Below are positions 1 to 8,574 of a DNA stretch of 55,277 nt, piece after piece. The notes under the pieces were generated by a model that did not search any database, was not told the origin of the DNA, and saw nothing but the letters and a program-made list of their open reading frames with translations. This DNA comes from Candidatus Nitrosopumilus sp. (GTDB lineage: Archaea; Thermoproteota; Nitrososphaeria; Nitrososphaerales; Nitrosopumilaceae): contig REGK01000002.1 of assembly GCA_003702545.1 (NCBI GenBank), forward strand, positions 1 to 55,277, read 5' to 3'. A program made the translations under genes and the position numbers. How positions within the stretch are numbered: the first letter of the stretch is position 1; every line of letters starts with the position of its first letter.

Positions 1-125
1 CTACCATTGATATCAACTTCATCAATTAATTCTAGTTCTACAATTGATGTGTTAATTTCTGGATCTACAATCTTTGATAACTCGTCGAATAGTTTTACTC
101 GAAGCTGTTTGATATCTTGACTCAT
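1..125 (-). CDS. DUF59/MIP18-family iron-sulfur assembly protein (N-terminal part)
   Basis: The gene runs off the left edge, so only about 41 N-terminal residues are visible. They start MSQDIKQ and contain VDPEINTSIVELELID, which matches the DUF59 (MIP18/PaaD-like) signature of a VxDPE turn followed by hydrophobic strands. Family members such as SufT and MIP18 help assemble or insert Fe-S clusters in the cytoplasm; that role is inferred from the family. The start is the ATG complementary to 123-125. It lies about 25 bp from a TATATATA element that also sits about 25 bp before the divergent argH. Strand and frame are clear. The family call rests on a short fragment. Confidence 0.75.
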   Translation of the reverse strand, partial: MSQDIKQLRVKLFDELSKIVDPEINTSIVELELIDEVDING

Positions 126-144
126 GTGGGCAAAAGCGTCGATG

Positions 145-154
145 CTATATATAA
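145..154. promoter_or_regulatory. Symmetrical TATA box shared by divergent genes
   Basis: The palindromic TATATATA core (146-153) is centred midway between the two divergent ATG codons, at 125 (minus) and 175 (plus), about 25 bp from each. That is the usual archaeal spacing for nearly leaderless transcripts. No separate TATA-like element is evident for either gene. Use in both directions is inferred. Confidence 0.6.
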
Positions 155-174
155 CCATTCTAGAACCTTAGGTA

Positions 175-1632
175 ATGTATCGTTCACGTCTTGGAAATGA
201 TTTGAGTGATATTACTTTAGATTATGTTTCATCCATTGATGATGATAATGCAATCGCTTTTTATGATATTGTTGGAAGTCAAGCTCATGCTTTGATGTTA
301 TACCAACAAAATATAATCACAAAAAATGATGCAAAAAAGATTCTTTCTTCCTTAGAGACATTAAAAGATGAAACATTTGATTCATCATCAGGCGCTGAAG
401 ATATTCATGAATTAATTGAATCACTAGTAATCAAAAGAGCTGGAATGGCTAGTGGTGGTAAAATGCATACTGCACGTTCACGAAATGATCAAGTTGTTTT
501 AGATATCCGAATGAAGATTAGAGATGACATCAATATTATCTGTAATTGTCTCTTAGATACTATTGAAGCGCTAGTTTCTGTGGCTAAAAATCACCAAAAA
601 ACCATCATGCCACTTTACACTCATCTCCAACAAGCTCAAGCTGGTTTATTTTCACATTATCTTCTTGCACATGCGGATGTTTTGTCAAGAGACTTTCAAA
701 GACTCTATGGAACATTTGAAAGAATTAATCAAAGTCCATTGGGAGCAGGACCTGTTGGGGGAACAAGCATTCCAATTGATAGACATAGCACTGCAAAGAT
801 GCTGGGTTTTGATGATTTGGTTGAAAATTCAATTGATGCAACTAGTACTCGTGACTTTGTAGCCGAATATGTCTCAATGATCTCAATTCTGATGACCAAC
901 CTAAGTAAAATTGCTGAAGACTTTGTAATTTGGTCTACCTCTGAATTTTCCTTTGTTGAATTAGCTGATGAATTTACATCCCCATCAAGCGTAATGCCTC
1001 AAAAGAAAAATCCTGACATATTAGAACTAACTCGTGGAAAAACAGCTGAGGTAATTGGAAATCTTACTGCAATTTTAACTACTGTTAAAGGATTGGCTTC
1101 TGGTTATGGACGTGACTTGCAACAGATAAAATCTTCAATTTGGTCCACATCAAAAATTTCAATCAACACTCTTTTAATTTTCAAATCAATGCTTCTTACT
1201 TTGAAAGTAAATGAAAAACAAATGAAAAAAGTAACAGAATCTAGTAATCTTATTGCATTAGATATTGCAGAAAAATTAGTTCAAGAAGGAATTCCATTCC
1301 GTGTAACTCATAAAATTGCTGGGTCTTTAACCCAATTGGCACATTTATCAAAAAAACCAATCTCAAAACTTACTCCATCTGATATCAAAAAATCTGTGGT
1401 TGACACTAAAGTTGATCCTAACCTCGTCTCAGAAATAATTTCTTCTATAACTGTTGTATCCTCTCTAAAGGAGAGAAAATCCCATGGTTCTTCAGGTTAT
1501 GATGAACAAAAACGAATGATTTTAGATAGACTCAAAAAAATTAATGATTTTAGAACTGATCTTACTCATAGAGAAAACAAGATCAAATCTTCTCTTGAAG
1601 ATTTGAAAAAACAAATTGATGAAATTATTTAA
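175..1632 (+). CDS. argH: Argininosuccinate lyase
   Basis: Catalyses the last step of arginine synthesis, splitting argininosuccinate into arginine and fumarate in the cytosol. The 485 residues open with MYRSRLG, as in the family. They carry the ASGGKMHTARSRNDQ substrate-binding segment (about residues 92-106) and the fumarase/lyase signature SSVMPQKKNPD near residues 272-282, including the catalytic Ser loop. Length is slightly above the usual 450-470 because of a charged C-terminal tail. The ATG lies about 25 bp after a TATA element, so the message is probably near-leaderless. It is followed directly by a tRNA gene on the other strand and is not in an operon. Confidence 0.97.
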   Translation: MYRSRLGNDLSDITLDYVSSIDDDNAIAFYDIVGSQAHALMLYQQNIITKNDAKKILSSLETLKDETFDSSSGAEDIHELIESLVIKRAGMASGGKMHTARSRNDQVVLDIRMKIRDDINIICNCLLDTIEALVSVAKNHQKTIMPLYTHLQQAQAGLFSHYLLAHADVLSRDFQRLYGTFERINQSPLGAGPVGGTSIPIDRHSTAKMLGFDDLVENSIDATSTRDFVAEYVSMISILMTNLSKIAEDFVIWSTSEFSFVELADEFTSPSSVMPQKKNPDILELTRGKTAEVIGNLTAILTTVKGLASGYGRDLQQIKSSIWSTSKISINTLLIFKSMLLTLKVNEKQMKKVTESSNLIALDIAEKLVQEGIPFRVTHKIAGSLTQLAHLSKKPISKLTPSDIKKSVVDTKVDPNLVSEIISSITVVSSLKERKSHGSSGYDEQKRMILDRLKKINDFRTDLTHRENKIKSSLEDLKKQIDEII

Positions 1633-1648
1633 TGAAAAAGAAAAGTAG

Positions 1649-1722
1649 CGGGTCTAAAGGGATTCGGACCCTTGACAACCGGATTAAAAGTCCGGTGCGC
1701 TACCTGGCTGCGCCATAGACCC
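1649..1722 (-). tRNA. tRNA-Lys (anticodon TTT)
   Basis: The reverse complement folds into a cloverleaf. The acceptor GGGTCTA pairs with TAGACCC, the discriminator is G, and the anticodon arm CCGGA-CTTTTAA-TCCGG presents TTT. The T arm contains GGTTCGAATCC. No intron is seen and no CCA is encoded. A TATA-like AAATTATAC lies about 27 bp upstream on the minus strand, near 1746-1754. Confidence 0.96.
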
Positions 1723-1818
1723 TCACGAAAAATGCTTTACGTGTATAATTTAGTCTTTTACAAAATTTATTGTTGTGACAGAAACTTTTAATCTGGCAAT
1801 TTGATTCATTGAACTTGT

Positions 1819-1896
1819 GCCCTTGTAGTATAGCCCGGTCTAGAATTCGGCCCTGTCACGGCTGAGACGCGTGTTCAAATCCCGCCGAGGGCGCCA
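1819..1896 (+). tRNA. tRNA-Asp (anticodon GTC), CCA encoded
   Basis: The acceptor GCCCTTG pairs with CGAGGGC at 1886-1892. The anticodon arm CGGCC-CTGTCAC-GGCTG presents GTC. The discriminator is G at 1893, and CCA is encoded at 1894-1896. The T loop is TTCAAAT. A TATA-like TTTTAATC lies about 28 bp upstream. No intron is seen. Confidence 0.95.
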
Positions 1897-2013
1897 TTAT
1901 TTTCATTCAATCAAATTTCGAACCGATCAGAATTGTTTTTTCGTTCTAAAACTAATGATTTGCAGTCTTTGTCACAAGAATATTAAAATTCAGGCTATTT
2001 TAGTAAAAATTTG

Positions 2014-2715
2014 ATGTCTGAAGAAAAAAAGGAAGATGTAGAAGAAAAAACTCCTGAAACTCAAAAAGTAGATTCTTCTTCAGATAAGGGTGAAAGTAGT
2101 TCTACAAACGCATCTGATGTTACTGCATCTGCTATGAAAGAAGCTGAACTTGCGGCAGAAGCAGCAGAGGCGGCAGAAGCAGCAGCAAAATCTGCAATTG
2201 AGAGGGCAGAAGCAGCAAAAGCAAAAGCTGAATCTGCAGCTGAGGAAGAATACAAAGTAATTGCAGCTGAAATAAAAGCAGAAGCAGCAAAAGCACCTGA
2301 TTATACCTTTAAGAGACAAGGTGAGGAAATCTTTAGACGTGAAATGGGTGAACCTGAATTTTGGTTAGAAAAAGATGATCGTTTTCCACGACCAATTTTA
2401 ACTGCTGAACAACAAGAATCTGTTACTAGACAAGTAGAAATCCCCCAAGATCAAACTCCTGCTTATAATCCGGAAAATGTTCTTAGTCCTGAATTTGAAG
2501 GAAAATCAAATTATGAACGAGGTGTAGATGAAATTTTAGAAGTTACAAAATTAAAACTTGAAACATTAAAGAATAATCCTGATGCAACAGAAAAAGAAAT
2601 CAAAGACACAGAAGATGAAATTACTTATTTAGAATCTTTACACGAAAATTACTTTATTGGAATGAATGTATTTAGAACAGCTCACGGTGGTAGAAGTAAA
2701 ATAAAAGCTAAATGA
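2014..2715 (+). CDS. Unknown acidic protein with Ala-rich coiled coil
   Basis: I do not recognise this protein of about 233 residues. Residues 1-40 are acidic and Ser/Thr-rich and look disordered. Residues 41-95 are an uninterrupted Ala/Glu/Lys run in EAAEAA-type heptads, which suggests a long charged helix or coiled coil. The C-terminal half has mixed composition and ends in a second helical stretch and a basic tail. There is no signal peptide or membrane segment. ATG 2014 is preferred over TTG 2011. The hemA start follows after 12 bp with a GAGGATGAG ribosome-binding site between them, so the two are probably co-transcribed. A link to tetrapyrrole synthesis is only suggested by position. 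Confidence 0.75.
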   Translation: MSEEKKEDVEEKTPETQKVDSSSDKGESSSTNASDVTASAMKEAELAAEAAEAAEAAAKSAIERAEAAKAKAESAAEEEYKVIAAEIKAEAAKAPDYTFKRQGEEIFRREMGEPEFWLEKDDRFPRPILTAEQQESVTRQVEIPQDQTPAYNPENVLSPEFEGKSNYERGVDEILEVTKLKLETLKNNPDATEKEIKDTEDEITYLESLHENYFIGMNVFRTAHGGRSKIKAK

Positions 2716-2727
2716 GGATGAGATGTT

Positions 2728-3804
2728 TTGGGTAACGTAAGTTTTGATGTAATGAATGCACGAGTGACTTTCAAAAATGTACCGATTCACTCTTTATCAA
2801 AATTTGAATTCAAAGACGTGTCTGCTGCATGTGAAGAATTCAAAAAAATTCCTGGTGTTGATGAATGTATAATTATTCAAACTGCAAGCAGAGTTGAAAT
2901 CTTTACAGTAAGTAATGTTGAAGATGAAGATTCTCCTGATACAAGAAGAGATGAAGCAAAAGGTCTTATCTTAAATCAAGTTAAAGACACTTGGGTATCA
3001 CTATCCTCTTTAGAACAAATTGATATTGATCATTTTGATCAAACAATTGAAGTCTACAAAGGCAACGATGTGTATCTTAATTTATTACGTCTAGCTGCAG
3101 GACTTGATTCTTTTGTTGTAGGTAAGAGAGAAGTCTATGATGAAATTGTTCAATCTCTTGAAAAAGCAAAACAAGCAGGAACTTCTGGTAAGATTTTGAA
3201 CAAACTATTTGAAAGTGTCATTAGATTAGCCACAAAAATGAGAGATGCTACTGGAATTGAGAAAGATGTTATCTCTCTAGGTGATATTGCAGTAAAACTG
3301 GTTGATGAAAAAGCTGGGTTGGATGCTAAAAAGAAGGTATTGTTGATGGGAACTGGTGAATCTGCAGCACAGGTTGCAAAAACTCTCAACAAGAAAGAAA
3401 TTCCTTATGATGTTGCTAGCAGAACTTTTGATAGAGCTACAGGTTTTTCAGATGTTGTAGGTGGAACCCCTGTTGATTTTAATATTGCATTAGCAGGTTT
3501 AGACAAATATGATATTGTGTTTGTTGCAACAACTGCAGACTATTTCATAATCACTCATGAAAGAATTAGATTGGTTATGGAAGAAAAGAAGAAAGGTACT
3601 CTCATCATGGATATTTCAGAACCAAGAGCTGTAAATGAAGACATCACTTCTCTTCCCGGAATCAAATTATTGTTTAGAGATCAAATTGCTGAACTCTATG
3701 AAGAGAATGTTAAAGCCAGAAAAGGTATTGTTCCTGCAGTTGAAAAAATCATAGACAAAGAACTTCCTGTTTTGTCAGTTAGAATGCAAAAGTTAGAAAA
3801 CTAA
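2728..3804 (+). CDS. hemA: Glutamyl-tRNA reductase (divergent, lacks usual active-site Cys)
   Basis: By family this is the enzyme that reduces glutamyl-tRNA to glutamate-1-semialdehyde, the entry to heme, siroheme and cobalamin. The 358 residues show the three-part GluTR plan: a catalytic domain, an NADPH domain with KKVLLMGTGESAAQV near residues 200-214, and a C-terminal dimerisation helix. The conserved TCNR active-site motif reads TASR at residues 52-55, so the nucleophilic Cys is Ala53. The usual GE.QILGQ segment reads GKREVYDE. TTG start 2728 is supported by GAGGATG 7-14 bp upstream. It could be a reductase using another nucleophile, or a paralogue with a changed role. Confidence 0.85.
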   Translation: MGNVSFDVMNARVTFKNVPIHSLSKFEFKDVSAACEEFKKIPGVDECIIIQTASRVEIFTVSNVEDEDSPDTRRDEAKGLILNQVKDTWVSLSSLEQIDIDHFDQTIEVYKGNDVYLNLLRLAAGLDSFVVGKREVYDEIVQSLEKAKQAGTSGKILNKLFESVIRLATKMRDATGIEKDVISLGDIAVKLVDEKAGLDAKKKVLLMGTGESAAQVAKTLNKKEIPYDVASRTFDRATGFSDVVGGTPVDFNIALAGLDKYDIVFVATTADYFIITHERIRLVMEEKKKGTLIMDISEPRAVNEDITSLPGIKLLFRDQIAELYEENVKARKGIVPAVEKIIDKELPVLSVRMQKLEN

Positions 3805-3809
3805 TTTTC

Positions 3810-3977
3810 TTAAAGACCTTGCTTTCTCAATAGAAATTGCATGATGGCTTCTTTAGAATAATCTATTCCATGTTCCTCTTCAGTGTGATTTCTAAAGTTT
3901 TCAATAACTTGTTCTGTCTCTCCATCAGCTACAAAATCACATTCAAAACCATAATCTCTACATTTGAGTTCTGTCAT
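3810..3977 (-). CDS. DUF1059 small protein
   Basis: This 55-residue frame begins MTELKCRDYGFECDFVADGE, ends in KQGL and stops at 3810. The C-R-D-x-G-F-x-C-D-F start, the following ETEQVIENFRNHTEEEHG and the overall size match DUF1059, small proteins with two conserved Cys and a His that may bind metal. Their function is unknown. The ATG (complement of 3975-3977) lies about 29 bp after a TTTTTATAG TATA box on the minus strand, so the message is near-leaderless. It converges with hemA, whose stop codon is only 5 bp away. Confidence 0.88.
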   Translation of the reverse strand: MTELKCRDYGFECDFVADGETEQVIENFRNHTEEEHGIDYSKEAIMQFLLRKQGL

Positions 3978-4060
3978 GCTTTTGAAAAAAAGTATTACTA
4001 TAAAAATCCACAGGTAATGTTGGTATAGTGATAATAGATCTTGAAAAGAAGATTTGTTTT

Positions 4061-4903
4061 TTATCCGTAGGATTCAAACTTGATACCAAAACTACCGTCT
4101 GGCTTTTTTTCATGTTCTGTAACAAAGCCTTGTGGTCCTAGAGAATCAATTACCCCATCGATGGTACCTTGATAACCACAAATGTAGATTATGGTATTTT
4201 CTGGAGTAATCTTTTCTCCTACCATTTCTTCTACAGGTGACATTCCTGTTTTTTTATCAGGTGCAAAGAATGATTCTACTCTGCCTACATGACCATTCCA
4301 TGATCTGTTGAAAAATTCCTTTGGTCTACTTATTGCTGCTCTATATCTAAAATTCCATTGGTCTCTTCCTCGTTTCTCACTTTCGTTCTCCAAGTCTGTA
4401 AAGAGACGCTTGTAACTTAATTCATCTACATAACTGGCACCATGTAAAACAACAACTTCTCTTTTGTCATTTGTGTCATGGAAGTGTTTTGCAAATGCAA
4501 CAAATGGTGCAATACCTGTACCGCCACCAACACAAATCACTCTTCTTTTATCCTCTTGTCCATTTGGAAGGACATCGCTAATTTGCAATGCTGTTCCACT
4601 AGGATCTCCTAACCAAACTTCATCGCCAACACTTGAATAGAATAATTCTGTAGTTACTCTACCTGGAAGTGGCTTTCTTACCCATCTAATTACAAATTCA
4701 AAATAATCTCTATTTTCTGCATGTGATGCAATTGAATATGCTCTTCTAACAATCTTTTTTTCTGCTGGTATTGGAACACCTATTGTCAAAAATTGACCTG
4801 TTTTGTATTCTGGCATTCCGCCTTCTGGAAGTAATCTAATAATGACGAGATCTTCTTTTAATAATTCTCTGTAAATGACCTTGGCCTTTGTCTCACTAAC
4901 CAT
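4061..4903 (-). CDS. Ferredoxin-NADP reductase-like flavoprotein
   Basis: A 280-residue FAD/NAD(P)-binding oxidoreductase of the ferredoxin-NADP+ reductase superfamily. The FAD-binding RRAYSIAS is at residues 53-60 (family motif RxYS), and the pyridine-nucleotide loop GGGTGIAP is at 126-133. The C-terminal IYICGYQGTIDGV helix matches the CGP-type end of the family. It probably moves electrons between NAD(P)H and ferredoxin or another small carrier in the cytosol. No carrier gene is adjacent. Direction and partner cannot be read from sequence. There is no N-terminal Fe-S or membrane segment. Confidence 0.88.
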   Translation of the reverse strand: MVSETKAKVIYRELLKEDLVIIRLLPEGGMPEYKTGQFLTIGVPIPAEKKIVRRAYSIASHAENRDYFEFVIRWVRKPLPGRVTTELFYSSVGDEVWLGDPSGTALQISDVLPNGQEDKRRVICVGGGTGIAPFVAFAKHFHDTNDKREVVVLHGASYVDELSYKRLFTDLENESEKRGRDQWNFRYRAAISRPKEFFNRSWNGHVGRVESFFAPDKKTGMSPVEEMVGEKITPENTIIYICGYQGTIDGVIDSLGPQGFVTEHEKKPDGSFGIKFESYG

Positions 4904-4980
4904 ACCACAAGTTTTTTCGCTACTTTGGATAAATATATTTCTCTTAAACTTGATGAAAAAATTAATTTCTTAACGAAAAA

Positions 4981-5790
4981 TTAGAAATTTTGTTCATTGA
5001 TTTGTGACATTATTTCATCAAGAATTTTCTGATTTGCAGCTGCGATAAAAGAAACTCTTGTGTCATAACTTAGATCTGCATCTAATGGATCCAGATTTGC
5101 ATCTAGCAATAATCCTCCAGCTTCTTTAACTATCAAATAACCTGCTGCAATATCTTGAATCCTTATCTTATCTCGTAAATCTATGAAAATATCCATTAAC
5201 CCCCTTGCAAATAATGCCATTTCAAGAGCATTAGCACCAAAATGTCTTGTATGGTTATGATTTTCAAAAATTGGATAAAGTTTCTTCATTAATTCAGTTG
5301 ATGCGCCTGATGTGTTAATTCCTACAATTTTGTAAATTGGGTCTTGATTGTGAACTTTCATTTGTTCTTGATTAAAATAAGATCCCTTGTCTTTTGATGC
5401 CCAATACATTTCACCATTATGTAGATTCGTGATAACTCCATCTGTGATGGAACTAAGTTTGTTTTCTGTTGCAAAAGCTAATGAACTACAAAAGAAGGGC
5501 ACACCTCTTACTGCATTTGCAGAACCATCAATTGCATCCATTATGACAAATCCTTTTGGCTCCTTTGATAATTCTACTCTACCACATTCTTCACCTAAAA
5601 CTATACATGGAAAATTAATTTCTTTTAGAAAATCAAGAACCGTTTTTTCAGCAACAATGTCTATGTTTCTTGAGATATCTCCACCAGCTCCTCTTCCAAA
5701 ATCTCCGGCAGCATGTTCAGTACCTGCAAGTTCTTTTACATTTTCATAAATCTTGTTTGAAACTTCGCGAAGAATTTCAATAACTTCCAT
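4981..5790 (-). CDS. Inositol monophosphatase family phosphatase
   Basis: A 269-residue Mg-dependent, Li-sensitive-type phosphatase. The metal-binding set is present: GEECG at residues 66-70, D85-A-I-D88-G-S, and the C-terminal RIQDIAAGYLIVKEAGG with its Asp. Archaeal members hydrolyse inositol-1-phosphate and often fructose-1,6-bisphosphate, so either inositol/phosphoinositide lipid synthesis or gluconeogenesis is possible. The sequence does not decide between them. It is transcribed towards the flavoprotein gene 77 bp away and is divergent from the gene at 5873. Confidence 0.88.
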   Translation of the reverse strand: MEVIEILREVSNKIYENVKELAGTEHAAGDFGRGAGGDISRNIDIVAEKTVLDFLKEINFPCIVLGEECGRVELSKEPKGFVIMDAIDGSANAVRGVPFFCSSLAFATENKLSSITDGVITNLHNGEMYWASKDKGSYFNQEQMKVHNQDPIYKIVGINTSGASTELMKKLYPIFENHNHTRHFGANALEMALFARGLMDIFIDLRDKIRIQDIAAGYLIVKEAGGLLLDANLDPLDADLSYDTRVSFIAAANQKILDEIMSQINEQNF

Positions 5791-5872
5791 AACAAAATAT
5801 ACTTGATTCGTAATTTAAGTGAAGAAAATTTTTCTCTTGAAAGCATAAATAACAACACATTGAATTTTGAAT

Positions 5873-6994
5873 GTGAGTGGAAAAGACGAATCAATTTTTA
5901 GTAAAAGTGCTTTAATGGGAACAAAACCTGGAAAACAAATCATCAAACAGGGCTTATTCAAATCTAAGGGATTCAAATTATTTAATCAGTATAAACAAGA
6001 GGCTGAAGATGAGTTTCCTACATTTGCTAAAAGATTTGCAAAAAATCTATTTGAACAAATTAATGCTGATGAATCCCCAAACACCACACAACAGCAATTT
6101 GCTGAAGAAGTAGGCTCTACTGAAATTATTTTGAATGCATCTGAAATTGAGCCTATAAAATCAAAACTACAGGATTTTGACACCTTACATGATAGAGTAC
6201 TTAGAATTTTAAATTCTAATTTTGTCAAAATGACATTTCCTGTTTTTAATGGTCTTTTTGACGCATCTACCAATTATTTCAAAGACGATCCAAACACTAC
6301 CATGAGAGAAGATATTGTTGATGGTCACATTATTGCAATTGATCTCAGTGAACCAATGGATAGAATTGTAGATAAAGATGAAGACTTGGAATACTTGGAC
6401 GATTACAAATTAATGAATCCATATATTTTGAAACTTGCAAGAGAAAAAATTTCAAAAGGCGGTGAAGATGTACTCAAAGAATTTGAAGAGGGTTTTAAGC
6501 AAGCAAGAATTGGACAATACCTTGATACAAAATTAAAAGAAAAACCTACTGAAATTACTGAAGTAGAATTAATTGAAAGTTATAAAAAATATCGTTCTGT
6601 AATGGGAACTGCTGGTAGAAACATGGCTCTAAATCGAGCACCTTTAGCTGATATTTTTTACACTGGAATGGCAAAAGCTGCTGAATGTGTAGGGTGTGGG
6701 AATGAAATTGAAGATAGTATTAGGGATAAAGCTGCAAAAATTCCTTCCTGGCCATTATTTTATTCATTAAAGATGAATGATGCAAAACGTGGATTTGAAG
6801 AAACAATGAAACATAGTGAATCTTATTTGAGAGAAGCAAGAGATGCTTTAGAAAAATTACCTGATAATTTTTCACATACTAAATTTTTAGAATTCCTATT
6901 TCTTACTGTAGAACATTATAATCAATTTTGGTATAAGAAATTACAAGAAGAAAACATCTGGTCCGATTTGAACAAAAATCTTCCAAGAAAGTGA
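5873..6994 (+). CDS. Unknown protein upstream of rfcL
   Basis: I do not recognise a family for this 373-residue, mostly helical soluble protein. It has an isolated CVGCG pair near residue 280 that could bind metal only with help from elsewhere. A long acidic middle section (DEDLEYLDDYK) and a Lys/Arg-rich N-terminus are visible, with no membrane segment. GTG 5873 is preferred to TTG 5867 because a TATA-like CATAAATAA lies about 25 bp upstream, giving a near-leaderless start. Its last codons touch the rfcL ribosome-binding region, so it is probably the first gene of the operon with rfcL and the Cys-rich gene. A replication or repair role is only a guess from context. Confidence 0.8.
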   Translation: MSGKDESIFSKSALMGTKPGKQIIKQGLFKSKGFKLFNQYKQEAEDEFPTFAKRFAKNLFEQINADESPNTTQQQFAEEVGSTEIILNASEIEPIKSKLQDFDTLHDRVLRILNSNFVKMTFPVFNGLFDASTNYFKDDPNTTMREDIVDGHIIAIDLSEPMDRIVDKDEDLEYLDDYKLMNPYILKLAREKISKGGEDVLKEFEEGFKQARIGQYLDTKLKEKPTEITEVELIESYKKYRSVMGTAGRNMALNRAPLADIFYTGMAKAAECVGCGNEIEDSIRDKAAKIPSWPLFYSLKMNDAKRGFEETMKHSESYLREARDALEKLPDNFSHTKFLEFLFLTVEHYNQFWYKKLQEENIWSDLNKNLPRK

Positions 6995-7002
6995 TAAAAT
7001 TG

Positions 7003-8160
7003 ATGTGGTCTGAAAAACACCGACCTCAAAATATCTCTGATATGGTTGGGAATGAAGAATCTCGTGCTGCAATCATGGAATGGTTTGCTAAATGGAAAAA
7101 AGGCACAAAACCTCTACTCCTGGTTGGCCCTCCTGGAATAGGAAAAACAACTATGGCATTCCTTGTTGCCAAACAATTTGGTTATGACATGATTGGGTTA
7201 AACGCTAGTGATGTTAGAAGTAAATCTCGAATTAATGAGATACTTACCCCTGTTTTGGGAAATGTAAGCGTTCTTGGAACTCCTATGATCTTTGTTGATG
7301 AAGTAGATGGAATTCATGGTCGTGGAGATTATGGCGGTGTTGCAGCACTTGTTGATATTCTAAAAGAACCAACAGTTCCAATTATTCTTGCCGCAAATGA
7401 TGACACTTCAGATAAAATGAAAAATATCAAAAAAGTTACCAAAACAATTTCTTTTAAAAAAATTCCTCCACGCCTTCTTCGAGTTTATTTAGAAAATGTT
7501 TTGAAAAAAGAAAATGCAAAACTCAGTCCCGGTTCATTAATCAAAGTAATTGACAAAGCTAGAGGTGACATACGCTCGATGATTAATTTAACACAGTCAA
7601 TGGTTACAGGATTTAATCCACAAACAGAAACTACCTTTGAAAATATTGATGTCGAAGATGGAATTAATGCATTTTTCAAATCAAAATCTGTTGAAGAAGC
7701 TAGAGGTGTTTTGTATTCAATGCAAATTGATCCTAGGGAAAAAATTAATGCATTTTACTCTAGTATTGTTACAAGTAGTTTAGATCCTGAAACATTTGCA
7801 AAATATTTAGAAATAATTTCTGAAGCTGATATGCTCTATGGAAAAATTGTCAGAACGCAAAATTGGAGATTACTCCGATACCTTAATGATATTTTGATCA
7901 AACTTTATCGTGATGATGATAGGGTTAGATATGCACAATACAATCTTTCGTGGCCTTTACTAAATAGAATTCGTTGGGATGGTGCAAAAATAAAATCACT
8001 TTCTTCTGTAATGGCAAAAAAATTACATTTGTCTTCTAGTGCATTTGTTACATTTGGGTTGCCTTTTGTTTTATTTTGTATAAAAAATAAAACCTTAGAA
8101 TTGGAACTAGAAGAAACGTTTGGTGATATTATTCAAAAGGAGATTGAAATGATACCATGA
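7003..8160 (+). CDS. rfcL: Replication factor C large subunit
   Basis: The clamp loader subunit that, with RfcS, opens and loads the PCNA sliding clamp on primed DNA. From ATG 7003 the protein starts MWSEKHRP, as in archaeal RfcL. Walker A GPPGIGKT is at residues 42-49 and Walker B VDEVDG at 98-103. The AAA+ lid and collar follow. At about 385 residues it is short for RfcL (often 400-500) and has no obvious C-terminal PIP-box tail. GTG 6991 is an alternative start, but GTGAT at 6991-6995 reads better as the ribosome-binding site. The stop overlaps the next gene by 4 bp. Confidence 0.95.
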   Translation: MWSEKHRPQNISDMVGNEESRAAIMEWFAKWKKGTKPLLLVGPPGIGKTTMAFLVAKQFGYDMIGLNASDVRSKSRINEILTPVLGNVSVLGTPMIFVDEVDGIHGRGDYGGVAALVDILKEPTVPIILAANDDTSDKMKNIKKVTKTISFKKIPPRLLRVYLENVLKKENAKLSPGSLIKVIDKARGDIRSMINLTQSMVTGFNPQTETTFENIDVEDGINAFFKSKSVEEARGVLYSMQIDPREKINAFYSSIVTSSLDPETFAKYLEIISEADMLYGKIVRTQNWRLLRYLNDILIKLYRDDDRVRYAQYNLSWPLLNRIRWDGAKIKSLSSVMAKKLHLSSSAFVTFGLPFVLFCIKNKTLELELEETFGDIIQKEIEMIP

Positions 8161-8468
8161 GTTGGAGAAAAATCCCCATGAAGTTCCCTGGAACTTGTAT
8201 TGTATGTAATGAAAAAATTGAGATTAATGAAATTGGTCTTTGGGCAAAAGGACTAGGTGTGAAACATGAAAAATGTGCTGAAATTAATGAATTACAGTGT
8301 ATAGTATGTGGTGGTCCTGCTGGATGTCAACAATGTGAGTTTCAGGAAAGCTGTGATATTGCTAATGTCTCTCAATTTTGTATGTGTAAGAACTGCAGTG
8401 AGCAAAAAAGCACTTTTCATTCATACCAGAAAGCAACCAATAAAAAATTCCCAATTATTAACTCATAA
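8157..8468 (+). CDS. Cys-rich putative zinc-binding protein
   Basis: A 103-residue protein with CIVC near residue 14 and further Cys sets CIVC, CQQC and CMCKNC between residues 48 and 80. This is enough for two or three zinc sites or an Fe-S cluster. The start overlaps the rfcL stop by 4 bp (ATGA), which indicates translational coupling. I do not recognise a named family. The Cys pairs resemble small zinc-ribbon proteins that bind nucleic acid or partner proteins, but function is unknown. A link to RFC is inferred from the operon only. Confidence 0.8.
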   Translation: MSWRKIPMKFPGTCIVCNEKIEINEIGLWAKGLGVKHEKCAEINELQCIVCGGPAGCQQCEFQESCDIANVSQFCMCKNCSEQKSTFHSYQKATNKKFPIINS

Positions 8469-8574
8469 TTTTCCAATTTCTTTTCAAACTCGTCTATTAT
8501 TCTCTAAAAAATTTCGATCCAAATTTCTGTAAACTAAATTAATATAGGAAACCGTTTTGGATTAGATTACTATC

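Noticed and set aside
1897-2013. Possible small RNA in the gap after tRNA-Asp
   Set aside because: AT-rich with no C/D boxes, strong stem or reading frame beyond the promoter of the next gene.
2061-2319. Open frames on the minus strand opposite the Ala-rich region
   Set aside because: They arise from the GCA/GAA repeats of the plus-strand coiled coil; composition is Ala/Ser/Cys/Phe-biased and there is no promoter.
3837-4028. Plus-strand 63-residue frame downstream of hemA
   Set aside because: It lies antisense to the DUF1059 gene, which has a promoter and family match.
5387-5749. Plus-strand frame inside the inositol monophosphatase gene
   Set aside because: A shadow of a well-conserved minus-strand gene with intact catalytic motifs.
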